In this document: positions 33,142-43,350 of the stretch, piece after piece | Numbering within the stretch: the stretch's first letter is position 1 | How the letters are laid out: the number at the start of each line of letters is the position of its first letter | NCBI GenBank assembly: GCA_021773835.1 | Contig: JAJFJQ010000057.1 | Span: forward strand, 124,001 to 188,000 | DNA from: Gammaproteobacteria bacterium | Lineage (GTDB): Bacteria > Pseudomonadota > Gammaproteobacteria > Ga0077536 | Reading direction: 5' to 3' | DNA length: 64,000 bases | The notes under the pieces: generated by a model | The model's database searches: none | Seen by the model: only the letters and a program-made list of their open reading frames with translations | Told to the model about the DNA's origin: nothing | Position numbers and translations under genes: made by a program

Positions 33142-33663
33142 GTGTTAATGCTGAGCCAAGGAGGACTGGTCGCCGCATTTGTATTGACAGCCTTGTTACT
33201 GCTTGGCGTAAATTTGTATTCGAACTTTTCCTGGCAGATAAAAGCGCTGTTGGTCGTAGCGGTGTCTGCCTTCTACGTCGTGGTCTACTACTCATTGCCA
33301 CCATTGATGGGATGGCCTGCTGATGAGCGATTACCGAAACGATTTAATCTCGTCGCAACCTATGTCCAGGAACCCGATAAGAAAACAGGCGATTCTGGCC
33401 AAATATTCCTATGGGTTACCGACCTTGATAGCGGATCGGGGATCCGCAAACCTCGCGCCTATCGCCTACCATTTGCGAATGACCTGCACGCAAAAGTAGT
33501 TGAGGCCGGAACGAAAGTACGCAAAGGGATACCGCAATTGGGTGAAGTCGTTGATGAAAATCTGGGAACGATGGGGCGACCGTCTGATGAAACCAGCCGT
33601 GGCCAAGAATCAACAGACGTCGATTTTTTGGACCTGCCGGACCCGCTGTTCCCGGAAAAATAA
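33142..33663 (+). CDS. Small membrane protein of unknown function in the channel operon
   Basis: A 173-residue protein with two adjacent N-terminal membrane helices (about 8-24 and 33-52, IKALLVVAVSAFYVVVYYSLP), then a soluble region containing GQIFLWVTDL, RKPRAYRLPF and a polar C-terminus. I do not recognise the family. It lies 13 bases after the ExbD-like gene and ends 10 bases before the vWA-FHA gene, so it belongs to the same unit and is probably a structural partner of the membrane complex. Confidence 0.7.
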   Translation: MLMLSQGGLVAAFVLTALLLLGVNLYSNFSWQIKALLVVAVSAFYVVVYYSLPPLMGWPADERLPKRFNLVATYVQEPDKKTGDSGQIFLWVTDLDSGSGIRKPRAYRLPFANDLHAKVVEAGTKVRKGIPQLGEVVDENLGTMGRPSDETSRGQESTDVDFLDLPDPLFPEK

Positions 33664-33673
33664 CCGATCGATC

Positions 33674-35215
33674 ATGCTACGTATAACTCGACTGCCGGCC
33701 ACAATGGTGATGACAACTAAGATGTTATCACTGCTGATCGTCCTAGCAATTATGGCGCTGAGTGTTGTCCCTGCCGCATACTCGGCGACGCTAACCGAAC
33801 ATATGGACATCGAGTGTCGTCAACCGGAAGCGCTTTCGCTACATTGTGACTATCGGATCCTAAGCGGCGCCGATCTCATTTCTAGTTTGGCCGAACACTC
33901 ACAAATTAGTGTTGCCGGGGAAATAAGCACCATTCGGCCGGACTATGACGATACCGTTACGGCGACACTGTTCCTCGTTGACACCAGCGACCCGGCACGT
34001 GAGTCGGTGATTACAAAAAATCGGGACCACATTCAGCACATGGTGGCGTTGGGGTCTTCGCATCATGTCTATGGGCTCGCGGCCTTCGACTCGCTGTTAG
34101 AAATGCTGTGTGACTTAGGTTGTTCAAATACCGAAATCATTGAAGCCTCGAACCACCTGCAAGCTAAAGGCAAAACCACCGAACTGTATCGCAACCTGCT
34201 CGAAGCAATTAAGGAACTTCGCGCATTCGATGCCGCTCGTCGCCAGATAATACTAATGTCGGATGGCTTGGCCGAAGACTTGGCCTACTACCATGAGGAC
34301 GTCATCGCAGCCGCAAGGAGTGAGCGGATCGTTATCTCGGCGATTGGTTACCCGCGATCCGTGCCCCAATCCGTCGCCTTGCAAACTTTGCGTCGGTTAA
34401 GCGAAGAGACCGGCGGACTATTTATTCAAGCTAGCAATCTTGATTATCAAGTACCGGATACATTTTTTACTCGGGCGATGTCGGCAATAGACGACGGTGG
34501 GCGCGTCTCATTTAGCCTCGATGCGCTTCAACAGCAAGGGGTTGAAGGGAATGTAGAGCTTTCGTTGGCGTTCCAAACAACCGAGCAGAGCTTTGCGGTA
34601 CTTGTGCCGGTTTCGCTTCCGGTTTTCGAAGCAGCGGCAGAGTCTCCAGCAGCAGATCGAGTTATTGCGGATACGTCCCCTGTTGGGCAGTTACCGGCAA
34701 CGCCGGATTCCGCCATGGCACCAACTTCCGGTAGTTCGAGTTGGAACTGGTTCTGGTACGGCCTCCCGGCAATGGTGTTCTCGGCCTTCTTAGCGGTCGC
34801 GCTAGCCTACGCTTTGATGACGCGACGGCGCCGCGAAGAGCATTCGCAATTTCGCCCGTCGCAATCGACACCGCATGCATTTCTAGTTAGCGCAGACAAC
34901 GACCAGATCCGCTACAAGATAGACCAAACGCCGTGGCGGATCGGGCGTAGTCGAAGTAGCAACCTGACCCTCGACGACACATCTGTATCACGACTCCATG
35001 CGGAGATTCGACGCGATGCGCTCGGCCAATTTACGCTGCAAGATCTCGAATCGCTGAATGGCGTCTTCGTTAATGGCGAAGCGGTCGAGATGACTCATCT
35101 AGACGAAAACGATCGAGTCGAAATTGGCGATGTTGCGTTCGTATTTTCGTTCCACGATGAAGACTATTCGCAACAGGAACCGACCGTACTCGTCCGAACA
35201 ATTACGCCGAAATAG
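33674..35215 (+). CDS. von Willebrand A - transmembrane - FHA domain protein
   Basis: A 513-residue protein beginning at ATG 33674; a longer open frame overlaps the previous gene and was rejected. It has an N-terminal signal/anchor (MLSLLIVLAIMALSVVPAA), a periplasmic vWA-like domain (about 85-300) with TLFLVDTSD at the metal site and QIILMSDGL, a membrane helix near 355-380 (FWYGLPAMVFSAFLAVALAYAL) and a cytoplasmic C-terminal FHA domain (about 405-500; WRIGRSRSSNLTLDDTSVSR, LHAEI, LESLNGVFVNG). The vWA domain faces the periplasm and the FHA domain, which reads phospho-threonine, the cytoplasm. It ends the operon, converging on tilS. Confidence 0.85.
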   Translation: MLRITRLPATMVMTTKMLSLLIVLAIMALSVVPAAYSATLTEHMDIECRQPEALSLHCDYRILSGADLISSLAEHSQISVAGEISTIRPDYDDTVTATLFLVDTSDPARESVITKNRDHIQHMVALGSSHHVYGLAAFDSLLEMLCDLGCSNTEIIEASNHLQAKGKTTELYRNLLEAIKELRAFDAARRQIILMSDGLAEDLAYYHEDVIAAARSERIVISAIGYPRSVPQSVALQTLRRLSEETGGLFIQASNLDYQVPDTFFTRAMSAIDDGGRVSFSLDALQQQGVEGNVELSLAFQTTEQSFAVLVPVSLPVFEAAAESPAADRVIADTSPVGQLPATPDSAMAPTSGSSSWNWFWYGLPAMVFSAFLAVALAYALMTRRRREEHSQFRPSQSTPHAFLVSADNDQIRYKIDQTPWRIGRSRSSNLTLDDTSVSRLHAEIRRDALGQFTLQDLESLNGVFVNGEAVEMTHLDENDRVEIGDVAFVFSFHDEDYSQQEPTVLVRTITPK

Positions 35216-35239
35216 TCAGGTCGCCTCATCGACTTCTTA

Positions 35240-36610
35240 TTAGGTTTCGGTGGCTGCCCGCCCCAGCGCAGTCTCGGCACGTTCGGCGTGTTTAGTCCAG
35301 CGCAAAATCCAGCCGGCTTCCCCAGACTTCGCAGCGAAACCACGGCAAACGCAATTGTCCACTACAGCCGCTAGTTCATCGCCATAGAAGACCAATGGAA
35401 TTTCGCCCCGTACCCACGGGGGCGTTCCCCATTCCTGAAACAATCGTTTCAAAGACTGGCTATGCGCTCGCTCAACTGGATGGCAGCGTTCACCACCGGA
35501 GCGGAATCGGACAACGACATCGTTAGACGCGGCGAGCGATGCGCTGAGCCCGCGACCCACGGTTGCGTGCGCCGATAAGACACCACCGGGCAAATGCAAG
35601 GCACTACCGAAATTCCAGTGATAGACGTCGTGACTCGCAATCCGCTGAGTATGCCAAAATAGAAAAAGCTCGTCACGATAACGTTTTAATTCCGCGCGTT
35701 TCCAACGAACACAAGGTTGTGCGTCTGCACGGGCGCGCACCAGGCGCTGCATTTCGCGCAGGTGAACGGCATCGGGGATCGGGAATCCGGCCCGTACGAT
35801 CCAACGCCGTAATACGCACCGCTGCATGGCGCTGCTCAATCCAGTGACACTTGATATTGGCAGCTGCGAATTTTCTGTCCCGAGCACGGATTCCAAGACG
35901 GCGTCAGCTGCCTCATCCAAACAAGCCGCTGCGAATTGCTGAAGCTCAACCGCATGGGCAATACGCGCATTTACCGCCGGCCACCGCTGCTCGATCTGCG
36001 GCATAATACGGTTGCGAAGGTAATTTCTATCAAAGCGGTCCTCAAGGTTACTGGGGTCGTCGAGCCATTCAAGACGATGCGCCTCGGCATACGCCATGAT
36101 ATCCGCACGCGTGGAAGACAGCAGTGGTCGTAGCAGCAAACCTGGGCCGAAGCGTTGGCGTTCAGCAATGCTGGCGAGCCCGTGCGGTCCAGTGCCGCGA
36201 AACAACTGCAACAGAAAGGTCTCAATGAGATCGCTTCGGTGATGTGCGGTTAGAATTACGTCATCGGATTGCATTATCGATTGAAGTAAACGATAACGGT
36301 GTCCGCGAGCCCAAGCTTCGACACTGTGGCCCGGAGGTGGCGTCTCATTGACTTTTAAAACCGCTGCCTCGATGTCCAACGCCGCCGCACGTCCAACACA
36401 CCATTTCGCCCAAGCCCGGCTGTCCTTATGTAGTCCATGATCGACATGAACCATTAAAAGCCTATATTTTTCGCCTGCAACGACGGCCGCCATAAGGTGC
36501 AGCAACACTTGAGAGTCAATTCCGCCACTGTAAGCGATAATGAATCGACGATTGGCATCTGTTGGCAGAACAGATCGCAAGTTGTCGCGCAGCGAGCTAA
36601 ATGACGACAT
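35240..36610 (-). CDS. tilS: tRNA(Ile)-lysidine synthetase TilS
   Basis: TilS attaches lysine to C34 of the CAU-anticodon isoleucine tRNA, changing its identity and codon reading. The 456-residue protein has the PP-loop ATP motif YSGGIDSQVLLHL near residue 28, HVDHGLHKDSRAWAKWC, and LTAHHRSDLIETFLLQLFRGTG, then the substrate-binding C-terminal domains (GGERCHP, PPWVRGEIPLVFYGDEL). Length is close to the E. coli enzyme. It lies 99 bases downstream of accA, the classical neighbourhood in Gammaproteobacteria. Confidence 0.95.
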   Translation of the reverse strand: MSSFSSLRDNLRSVLPTDANRRFIIAYSGGIDSQVLLHLMAAVVAGEKYRLLMVHVDHGLHKDSRAWAKWCVGRAAALDIEAAVLKVNETPPPGHSVEAWARGHRYRLLQSIMQSDDVILTAHHRSDLIETFLLQLFRGTGPHGLASIAERQRFGPGLLLRPLLSSTRADIMAYAEAHRLEWLDDPSNLEDRFDRNYLRNRIMPQIEQRWPAVNARIAHAVELQQFAAACLDEAADAVLESVLGTENSQLPISSVTGLSSAMQRCVLRRWIVRAGFPIPDAVHLREMQRLVRARADAQPCVRWKRAELKRYRDELFLFWHTQRIASHDVYHWNFGSALHLPGGVLSAHATVGRGLSASLAASNDVVVRFRSGGERCHPVERAHSQSLKRLFQEWGTPPWVRGEIPLVFYGDELAAVVDNCVCRGFAAKSGEAGWILRWTKHAERAETALGRAATET

Positions 36611-36709
36611 GAGGGGCTAAGAGCCTCGCGGACTTAGAATTGGTTGGCGAAATCAGCGCTCCGCTCGCAATAGATTGCGCGCTCTCGCGAAACCCGATGT
36701 CGCACTGTA

Positions 36710-37699
36710 TTACTTTTCAGTGTACGTCCCAAATTCCTGGAACCGAGCGCGACGTCGCGCAAGCAGAGAATCCGGGTCGAGTTTGGACAATTCTGTGAGC
36801 GACTCGGCTAATTGTTCACCCACTGCCTGCACCGCAAAGTCAATATCACGATGCGCGCCACCCAATGGCTCGTCGATAATGCCATCGATCATCTTCAGCT
36901 CGAGCAGCCGCGCGCTGGTGATGCCCATCGCTTCGGCCGCATCAGCTGCTTTATCCGCACTCTTCCACAGGATCGAGGCACACCCCTCGGGCGAGATGAC
37001 GGCGTAGGTCGCATATTTGAGCATAAACACACGGTCACCAACCCCAATTGCAAGAGCGCCACCCGAACCACCTTCGCCAATAATCGTCGTCAAAATCGGG
37101 GTTCGCAGGCTCGACATGACAAGTAAATTACGGGCAATTGCTTCACTTTGCCCGCGCTCTTCGGCACCGATTCCGGGATACGCCCCGGGCGTATCGATAA
37201 AGGTAAAGATCGGGAGTCGGAAACGTTCGGCCAACTCCATTACCCGGAGCGCCTTTCTATAGCCCTCTGGTCGCGGCATACCAAAGTTCCGATACAGGTT
37301 CTCCTTCGTATTCCGGCCTTTTTGGTGACCGATAAAAGCCGCACCGTAGCCAGAGAATTTTCCGATGCCGGCAACGATCGCTGGGTCATCACTGAATAGA
37401 CGATCGCCATGGAGTTCATCAATGTCGTCGAACAAGCGCTCCACATAGTCCATCGTGTAGGGTCGCAGCGGATGACGTGCCAGGCGTGCAATTTGCCAAG
37501 AGCTTAAAGAAGAGAAGATATCCCGGGTCAATTCGCGAGAGCGGTCACCGAGTCGATCGATTTCTTCCGTTATATTGAATTCCGCGCCATCTCCAAGCTG
37601 CCGAAGGTCTTCGATTTTGGCCTCCAATTCCGCAATTGGCTGCTCGAAATCCAAAAATTTTAGGTTCACTTGAGGCGATTCAGATGTTTGTTCAGCCAT
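36710..37699 (-). CDS. accA: Acetyl-CoA carboxylase carboxyltransferase subunit alpha
   Basis: The alpha subunit of the carboxyltransferase that moves CO2 from carboxybiotin to acetyl-CoA in fatty acid synthesis. The 329-residue protein has the family layout: N-terminal coiled segment ([14 protein letters not shown]), [66 protein letters not shown] and [11 protein letters not shown]. All expected motifs are present. It follows dnaE by 115 bases and precedes tilS. Confidence 0.97.
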   Translation of the reverse strand: MAEQTSESPQVNLKFLDFEQPIAELEAKIEDLRQLGDGAEFNITEEIDRLGDRSRELTRDIFSSLSSWQIARLARHPLRPYTMDYVERLFDDIDELHGDRLFSDDPAIVAGIGKFSGYGAAFIGHQKGRNTKENLYRNFGMPRPEGYRKALRVMELAERFRLPIFTFIDTPGAYPGIGAEERGQSEAIARNLLVMSSLRTPILTTIIGEGGSGGALAIGVGDRVFMLKYATYAVISPEGCASILWKSADKAADAAEAMGITSARLLELKMIDGIIDEPLGGAHRDIDFAVQAVGEQLAESLTELSKLDPDSLLARRRARFQEFGTYTEK

Positions 37700-37814
37700 G
37701 CTACATCCCTCGATAGGGATCAGATCCTATCATTTTTCTAATTGCCGAAAGGCATCGTATCTCGGACAGCGACGTGCATCAGGCCGCCGATTGTAAAATG
37801 CGCGCGAATGGTTC

Positions 37815-40800
37815 CTAGACGTATTCGATCGTGACAGAATCTTCACCAAACTGCGTGTGGAAATGATCTAACATAGTGTCGGATATGGACACCTGCCATT
37901 CGTCAGACAATCGCAATCGCGCAAGCGCTGTCCCGTTAGTGTACTCCACCATTACCGGGCATTTTCCGGCGGCGTAACTTGCTAACGAATGTTTTAGCAA
38001 TTCCAACTTGCCGTTTTCGAATGTCGAGTCCATTCGCACGACGAGATTCCGAGCGAATTGATTTCGCGCCTCGTCTAAACTCAGAACCGCTTCTGCCTTA
38101 ATCGCGTGCTCGCCACTAAAGTCATCTAGAGTACATTCGCCAATCACAACGCAAATTCTATCGTTGACGATACGATCGAGATATTCGTCTAAAACATTAC
38201 TAAAGATTGTAACCTCAGTCCGTGCGGTTTTATCGTCTAGCGTGACAATCGCCATTTGGCCTCGTCGCGTTTTAGTCATCCGCACGCCCACTATCAAACC
38301 TACTACTCGACGCTGCTTACCTGGCTTTAGATTCGACAACCGGCAGTTCGATAGTTTGGAAATTTCGTCTGCATAACGGTCTATAGGGTGGCCGCTCAAA
38401 TACAGCCCAAGCGTTTCTTTCTCCCACGTGAGTAGTTCCTTGTCCGGCCATTCCGGTGTTGCAACCGCAAGATCCCAGGCTTCAAGGTCTAGACAGTGCG
38501 TCCGGCCGCCAGCTTCGTCATTAGTGTCGCCGAGGCCGAACATATCCCCCTGCCCAACGGCCGCGGCCCGCGCCTGCTGTTCGGCAACTTGCATTGCCCG
38601 TGTCGCGATCGATGCCATACCTCGGCGTGACGCGCCTAAACAATCTAAGGCGCCCGATCGTATCAATGCCTCTAGCGCACGTTTGTTGAGCTTTTTCGCA
38701 TCGTTTCTGCAGCACAGATCAAATATTTCCCGATACAAGCCATTTGCCTTACGCTCCGCGACGAGTGCTTGTATAACCGCCTCGCCGAGACCTTTCACTG
38801 CGCCCAGACCATAGTAAATAGTGGCGTGGTCGGCGACCGTAAAGCGATAATCGCAGGCGTTCATATCAGGTGGCGCAACAGAAATACCAATGACCCGGCA
38901 TTCCTCGATCAAACGGACAACTTTATCGGTCGAATCCATATCGGACGATAATACTGCGGCCATAAACGCTGCCGGATAGTGAGCCTTCAGCCAGGCCGTT
39001 TGATACGCAACTAACGCGTAGGCGGCAGAATGTGACTTGTTGAATCCATAGCCCGCGAATTTTTCCATTAGGTCGAAGATCTGGGTAGCAACGGCTTTAT
39101 CAATTCCATTCGTAATACAACCGTCCAAAAATGCCTGTCGTTGTTTGGCCATCTCATCGGCTTTTTTCTTACCCATTGCACGGCGTAGGAGATCGGCCGC
39201 ACCGAGGGTGTAACCAGCCAGGGACTGGGCGATGTGCATAACCTGTTCTTGATAAAGAATCACGCCGTAGGTGGGCTTTAATATAGGTTCAAGCTTCGGA
39301 TCGAGATATCTGACAACCGCGCGCCCATGCTTACGGTCGATGTAGTCGTCCACCATTCCCGATTGCAATGGACCTGGTCTGAATAATGCGACAAGTGCGA
39401 TGAGGTCTTCGAAGCGGTCTGGACGCAGGCGTTTAATTAATTCTTTCATCCCTCTTGATTCAAGCTGGAAAACTGCTGTCGTTTGCGCATCCTGGATCAA
39501 CTTAAAGGTTTTCGGATCATCTAGGCTGAGATCACGAATATCGAGCACATCGCTACCAATACCGCTAGCGTCGGCGTTTATGTTCTCGATTGCCCAGTGG
39601 ATGATGGTTAATGTGCGTAGCCCAAGGAAGTCGAACTTCACCAGGCCGACCGTCTCGACATCACCCATATCGAATTGGGTCACAGTCGTGGTACCGCCCT
39701 GCTCGCAGTACAGCGGCATGAAGTCGGTCAATGCGGATGGTGCGATCACAACGCCCCCGGCGTGTTTGCCCGCATTACGCGCCAACCCTTCTAAGACCTG
39801 GGCGAGATCGATAATCGCGCGAACATCGTCCTCTTCATCGTACCGCTGTTTTAACAGCGGTTCTTCGTTTAATGCGCGCTTGAGTGTCATATTCGGGTCG
39901 AATGGGATCAACTTCGCCAGCTGGTCGACGAAGCCATACGGGAAACTCAACACGCGTCCGACGTCGCGCACGACGGCTTTTGCTGCCATCGTTCCATAGG
40001 TGATTATCTGCGCTACTTTGTCCCGGCCGTAGCGTTCGGCCACGTAATCGATTACCTCATCGCGGCGATCCATACAAAAATCGACATCGAAATCAGGCAT
40101 GGAAACGCGTTCGGGGTTGAGAAAGCGTTCGAATAACAAGTCATATTCCAACGGGTCCAGTTCGGTTATGCCAAGCGCAAACGCCGCCAGTGAACCGGCT
40201 CCGGATCCGCGCCCTGGCCCGACTGGAATATCGTGTTCCTTTGCCCATTGAATAAAATCAGCGACGATGAGGAAGTACCCAGAGAACCCCATCGCAATGA
40301 TGACTTGCAACTCTTCCTCCAAGCGGCTTGCGTAGATGCCCCATTGCGCTTCGTCCTTATCAATTCCCTTAGCTGTCAAGTCGCTTCGCCAGGCGTTTAA
40401 ACCCGCTTCCGTTTTTCTTCGCAATTCATCGTTAACGGTTTCATGTTCTGGGACTGGAAATATCGGTAGATGATAAGTCCCAACATCGATTTCTAGATTG
40501 CACCGTTGGGCGATCGCGTAGGTATTCTCAATTGCCTGAGGTACGTCAGCGAACAGTGCTGTCATTTCCTCACTCGAACGCAAATACTGCTGATCGGTGT
40601 AGTTGCGGTGCCGCCTCGGATCCGAAAGCGTACGTCCATCGTGAATACAAACGCGTGCCTCGTGCGCCTCGAATTCGTCCGCGTGAAGAAAACGCACATC
40701 ATTCGTTGCTACGACCGGAATCCCGAATCGCTCTGCCAACCGCAGCACGCCGTCGTTATTTTGCGTCTCCCCGTCACGACCTGTGCGGGTAATCTCGAGA

Positions 40801-41318
40801 TAAAAGGCATCGCCAAATAAATCGCGCCAATAGCGGGTCAACTCGACGGCACGACTTTCGTTTCCGTCCACTAGCGCCGACCCGATGTCACCGTTGATTC
40901 CGCACGACAATACAATCAAACCGTTAGCGAGTTCTGGGGTCAGCCAGTCATATTGGACGCCTGGGATCCCCCGACTTTGTCCTTCAAGATAGCTTCGCGT
41001 AATCAAGGCGGAAAGTTGACGAAACCCAGCGTGGTTACGGCATAGAAGCAACACCCGATGACGGAGATCGGGTTGTTCTGAAGATCCGATCCACAATTCA
41101 GTGCCGATGAGCGGCTTTACACCACCACGTCGCGCTTGCTGATAGAACTTTACCAGTGAGAAAAGGTTGCACTGGTCTGTCATAGCAACCCCCGGCATGC
41201 CCAGCTCAGCGACGCGTTCTATGAGATTTGGGAGCCTGATCAACCCGTCGACCAGGGAGAACTCCGAATGGACGTGCAGGTGGATAAAGGGTTTCGAGGC
41301 GGTCTCAGTGATATCCAT
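37815..41318 (-). CDS. dnaE: DNA polymerase III subunit alpha
   Basis: The replicative polymerase, 1167 residues. It shows the N-terminal PHP domain (HLHVHSEFSLVDGLIRL), the palm domain with catalytic aspartates in MPDFDVDFC, GRGSGAGSLAAFAL upstream of these, GLRTLTIIHWA, and the beta-clamp and OB-fold C-terminal regions (KTRRGQMAIVTLDD). All main domains are intact and length is normal for DnaE1. It is read downstream of rnhB (254-base gap without a supported gene) and is followed by accA. Confidence 0.97.
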   Translation of the reverse strand: MDITETASKPFIHLHVHSEFSLVDGLIRLPNLIERVAELGMPGVAMTDQCNLFSLVKFYQQARRGGVKPLIGTELWIGSSEQPDLRHRVLLLCRNHAGFRQLSALITRSYLEGQSRGIPGVQYDWLTPELANGLIVLSCGINGDIGSALVDGNESRAVELTRYWRDLFGDAFYLEITRTGRDGETQNNDGVLRLAERFGIPVVATNDVRFLHADEFEAHEARVCIHDGRTLSDPRRHRNYTDQQYLRSSEEMTALFADVPQAIENTYAIAQRCNLEIDVGTYHLPIFPVPEHETVNDELRRKTEAGLNAWRSDLTAKGIDKDEAQWGIYASRLEEELQVIIAMGFSGYFLIVADFIQWAKEHDIPVGPGRGSGAGSLAAFALGITELDPLEYDLLFERFLNPERVSMPDFDVDFCMDRRDEVIDYVAERYGRDKVAQIITYGTMAAKAVVRDVGRVLSFPYGFVDQLAKLIPFDPNMTLKRALNEEPLLKQRYDEEDDVRAIIDLAQVLEGLARNAGKHAGGVVIAPSALTDFMPLYCEQGGTTTVTQFDMGDVETVGLVKFDFLGLRTLTIIHWAIENINADASGIGSDVLDIRDLSLDDPKTFKLIQDAQTTAVFQLESRGMKELIKRLRPDRFEDLIALVALFRPGPLQSGMVDDYIDRKHGRAVVRYLDPKLEPILKPTYGVILYQEQVMHIAQSLAGYTLGAADLLRRAMGKKKADEMAKQRQAFLDGCITNGIDKAVATQIFDLMEKFAGYGFNKSHSAAYALVAYQTAWLKAHYPAAFMAAVLSSDMDSTDKVVRLIEECRVIGISVAPPDMNACDYRFTVADHATIYYGLGAVKGLGEAVIQALVAERKANGLYREIFDLCCRNDAKKLNKRALEALIRSGALDCLGASRRGMASIATRAMQVAEQQARAAAVGQGDMFGLGDTNDEAGGRTHCLDLEAWDLAVATPEWPDKELLTWEKETLGLYLSGHPIDRYADEISKLSNCRLSNLKPGKQRRVVGLIVGVRMTKTRRGQMAIVTLDDKTARTEVTIFSNVLDEYLDRIVNDRICVVIGECTLDDFSGEHAIKAEAVLSLDEARNQFARNLVVRMDSTFENGKLELLKHSLASYAAGKCPVMVEYTNGTALARLRLSDEWQVSISDTMLDHFHTQFGEDSVTIEYV

Positions 41319-41572
41319 GGTCGCGTTCTGGCCTAAGCCGGTACGGTTTATTGTCTACGGCAAGGTGCCATTCGCTGGGAATATTGGTTATAGGTTCAAG
41401 CGCGGCATCGCAGCCAGTGACAATTTTAAACCACAATCCGAAGGGCAAGCGCCATTTTTGCGGCTGCCCGCATTGTTCGTCACGTGTTGTCGGCCGGTCA
41501 AGCACGCTCTTCGTTCCTCGAGCCGAGCAACTCTGACGTGCGACGCGATCGCAGAGATGTCTGGGGCCGCCT

Positions 41573-42145
41573 CTAGTCACCATCCCGACTCAAACAGTCG
41601 CGTACCGGAGCAAACGACAGCCTATGTTCGATCATGGGGCCATACTTCTCTAACGCAAGTCGATGGTTCACGGTTGGATAACCCTTGTGGCTGTCGAAAC
41701 CATATTCCGGATACAAAGAATGTAAATCAACCATGATGCGATCACGTGTAACCTTCGCGATAATTGACGCCGCGCTAATGCAGGCAACCTTACTATCCCC
41801 CTTTACAATGGCCGCAACGGGAACGTCGATTTCGGGGCAGCGATTACCGTCACATAATACCTGCTCAGGTTTAATCGGAAGGTTTTCTATCGCTCGTTTC
41901 ATCGCGAGCATTGTCGCCTGCAGAATATTTAATTCATCAATTTCGCGACGACTGGCCTGAGCAATGCCAATCGCAACCGCTTTGTGCTGTATTTCCTCGT
42001 ACACCTTTTCACGACGCAGCGCGCTCAGTTTCTTCGAGTCATCTAGATATCGAATTTGTTGCTCAGCGCTCAAAATTACGGCAGCCGCCACAACGGGTCC
42101 GGCCAGAGGCCCACGCCCTGCTTCATCGACTCCCGCGACCCACAT
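41573..42145 (-). CDS. rnhB: Ribonuclease HII
   Basis: RNase HII removes single ribonucleotides and RNA primers from DNA. The 190-residue protein has the catalytic DE pair in [16 protein letters not shown] near residue 7, [11 protein letters not shown], and the later Asp/Glu residues in CDGNRCPE and [18 protein letters not shown]. Length is typical. It lies 4 bases after lpxB and before dnaE; the close packing indicates cotranscription with the lipid A genes. Confidence 0.97.
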   Translation of the reverse strand: MWVAGVDEAGRGPLAGPVVAAAVILSAEQQIRYLDDSKKLSALRREKVYEEIQHKAVAIGIAQASRREIDELNILQATMLAMKRAIENLPIKPEQVLCDGNRCPEIDVPVAAIVKGDSKVACISAASIIAKVTRDRIMVDLHSLYPEYGFDSHKGYPTVNHRLALEKYGPMIEHRLSFAPVRDCLSRDGD

Positions 42146-42149
42146 AATT

Positions 42150-43295
42150 CTACGCTCCCTTATGTCCGACCAAACTCAAGATCTCGGTGGCCGCACGCGT
42201 CGCCGCATCTTGGCGCAGCGATTGATGCGCTTCGACGCAGTATGATTCGTATTCGCGCACCTTGTCCTCGTTTTCGAGCCAACCGGCGACGGCGTCGGCG
42301 AGCGCCTCTTCAGTCATCGCATTTTGAAGGAATTCTGGCACAATTTCGTTTGCAGCCAGTACGTTAGGCATGGCGATGTACCGCACCTTGACTAGCCGTT
42401 TCATGACTAAATAGCTAAGTGGCGCGATTTTGTAGGCGACAACCAGCGGAGTCTTCGCAAAAAGGCCCTCCATTGTCACAGTCCCGGAAGCAACCAACGC
42501 TACATTGCTAGCTCCCAGTATGTCGTGAGAGTGCCCCCGTTTAACCGTGAGTTCAATACGCGGACTAACGGCCGCCGCGCGCCCTAAAATAAAAGCTTCG
42601 GCGTCCGCATTAATCGCCCCTGCGATGAATGCGACCTTATCGTACCTCTCGGAAACGAGCTTTGCCGCGCCCAGAAACACATCAGCGTGTCGTCTCCACT
42701 CTTGAGCGCGACTTCCCGGCATTAACGCAACATACAGTCCTGCTGACTTAAGCCCAAGCCTATTGCGCGCAGCGGCCGCGTCTCGTCGCAGGGGGAGCTG
42801 ATCGGCCACCGGATGACCAACGAACTTTGCATCTACGCCGTAATGACGAAAAAAGGACTCTTCGAATGGAAACAGTACCAACAGACGATCGAGCTGATCG
42901 GTCATTTTCTTTGCCCGGGATCTACGCCACGCCCATATTTGTGGCGCGACATAATGAACTGTTCTGATATCGTCCGAATGCAGCCGCGATTCGATTCCCA
43001 TCACAAAGTCGGGCACGTCAATGCCAACGAATACGTCGGGACGATTGTTAAGATAGAACCGAATGATACGTTCGCGAAGGCGACGCAGCTGCGGGTATTT
43101 CCGCAGTACCTCAACGATCCCCATCACAGATAGATCGTCAGTGCTCGCAATTGCTTCGCAGCCGCTGGCGACCATTTTCGGGCCGGCCATTCCCGTGATT
43201 CGGATGTCGGAGCACTGCCGGCGTAGCGCCTCGATTAATCCAGCTCCAAGCTGGTCGCCGGACGACTCTCCAGCAACGATTCCAACGTGCACCAT
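42150..43295 (-). CDS. lpxB: Lipid-A-disaccharide synthase
   Basis: LpxB joins UDP-diacylglucosamine and lipid X to form the lipid A disaccharide at the inner face of the membrane. The 381-residue protein starts with [22 protein letters not shown] and has [31 protein letters not shown] and [21 protein letters not shown], all typical of the glycosyltransferase 19 family. It follows lpxA by 55 bases and overlaps none. Part of the conserved envelope run. Confidence 0.97.
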   Translation of the reverse strand: MVHVGIVAGESSGDQLGAGLIEALRRQCSDIRITGMAGPKMVASGCEAIASTDDLSVMGIVEVLRKYPQLRRLRERIIRFYLNNRPDVFVGIDVPDFVMGIESRLHSDDIRTVHYVAPQIWAWRRSRAKKMTDQLDRLLVLFPFEESFFRHYGVDAKFVGHPVADQLPLRRDAAAARNRLGLKSAGLYVALMPGSRAQEWRRHADVFLGAAKLVSERYDKVAFIAGAINADAEAFILGRAAAVSPRIELTVKRGHSHDILGASNVALVASGTVTMEGLFAKTPLVVAYKIAPLSYLVMKRLVKVRYIAMPNVLAANEIVPEFLQNAMTEEALADAVAGWLENEDKVREYESYCVEAHQSLRQDAATRAATEILSLVGHKGA

Positions 43296-43350
43296 CGCTT
43301 ATGTTGCGCCTATGTCAGCCAGCATGTCGCAACTCCGACAATCAAAATAG

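Noticed and set aside
33500-33673. Longer N-terminus for the vWA-FHA protein
   Set aside because: It would overlap the preceding membrane-protein gene in another frame and place the signal segment internally; ATG 33674 gives a normal signal.
30675-35215. Zorya-type phage defence system
   Set aside because: A MotA/MotB-like pair is present, but there is no helicase or nuclease partner, and the partner protein has no OmpA-type peptidoglycan domain.
41319-41572. 92-codon minus-strand frame between dnaE and rnhB
   Set aside because: It overlaps the ends of both real genes, has no motif or ribosome site, and looks like a chance frame.
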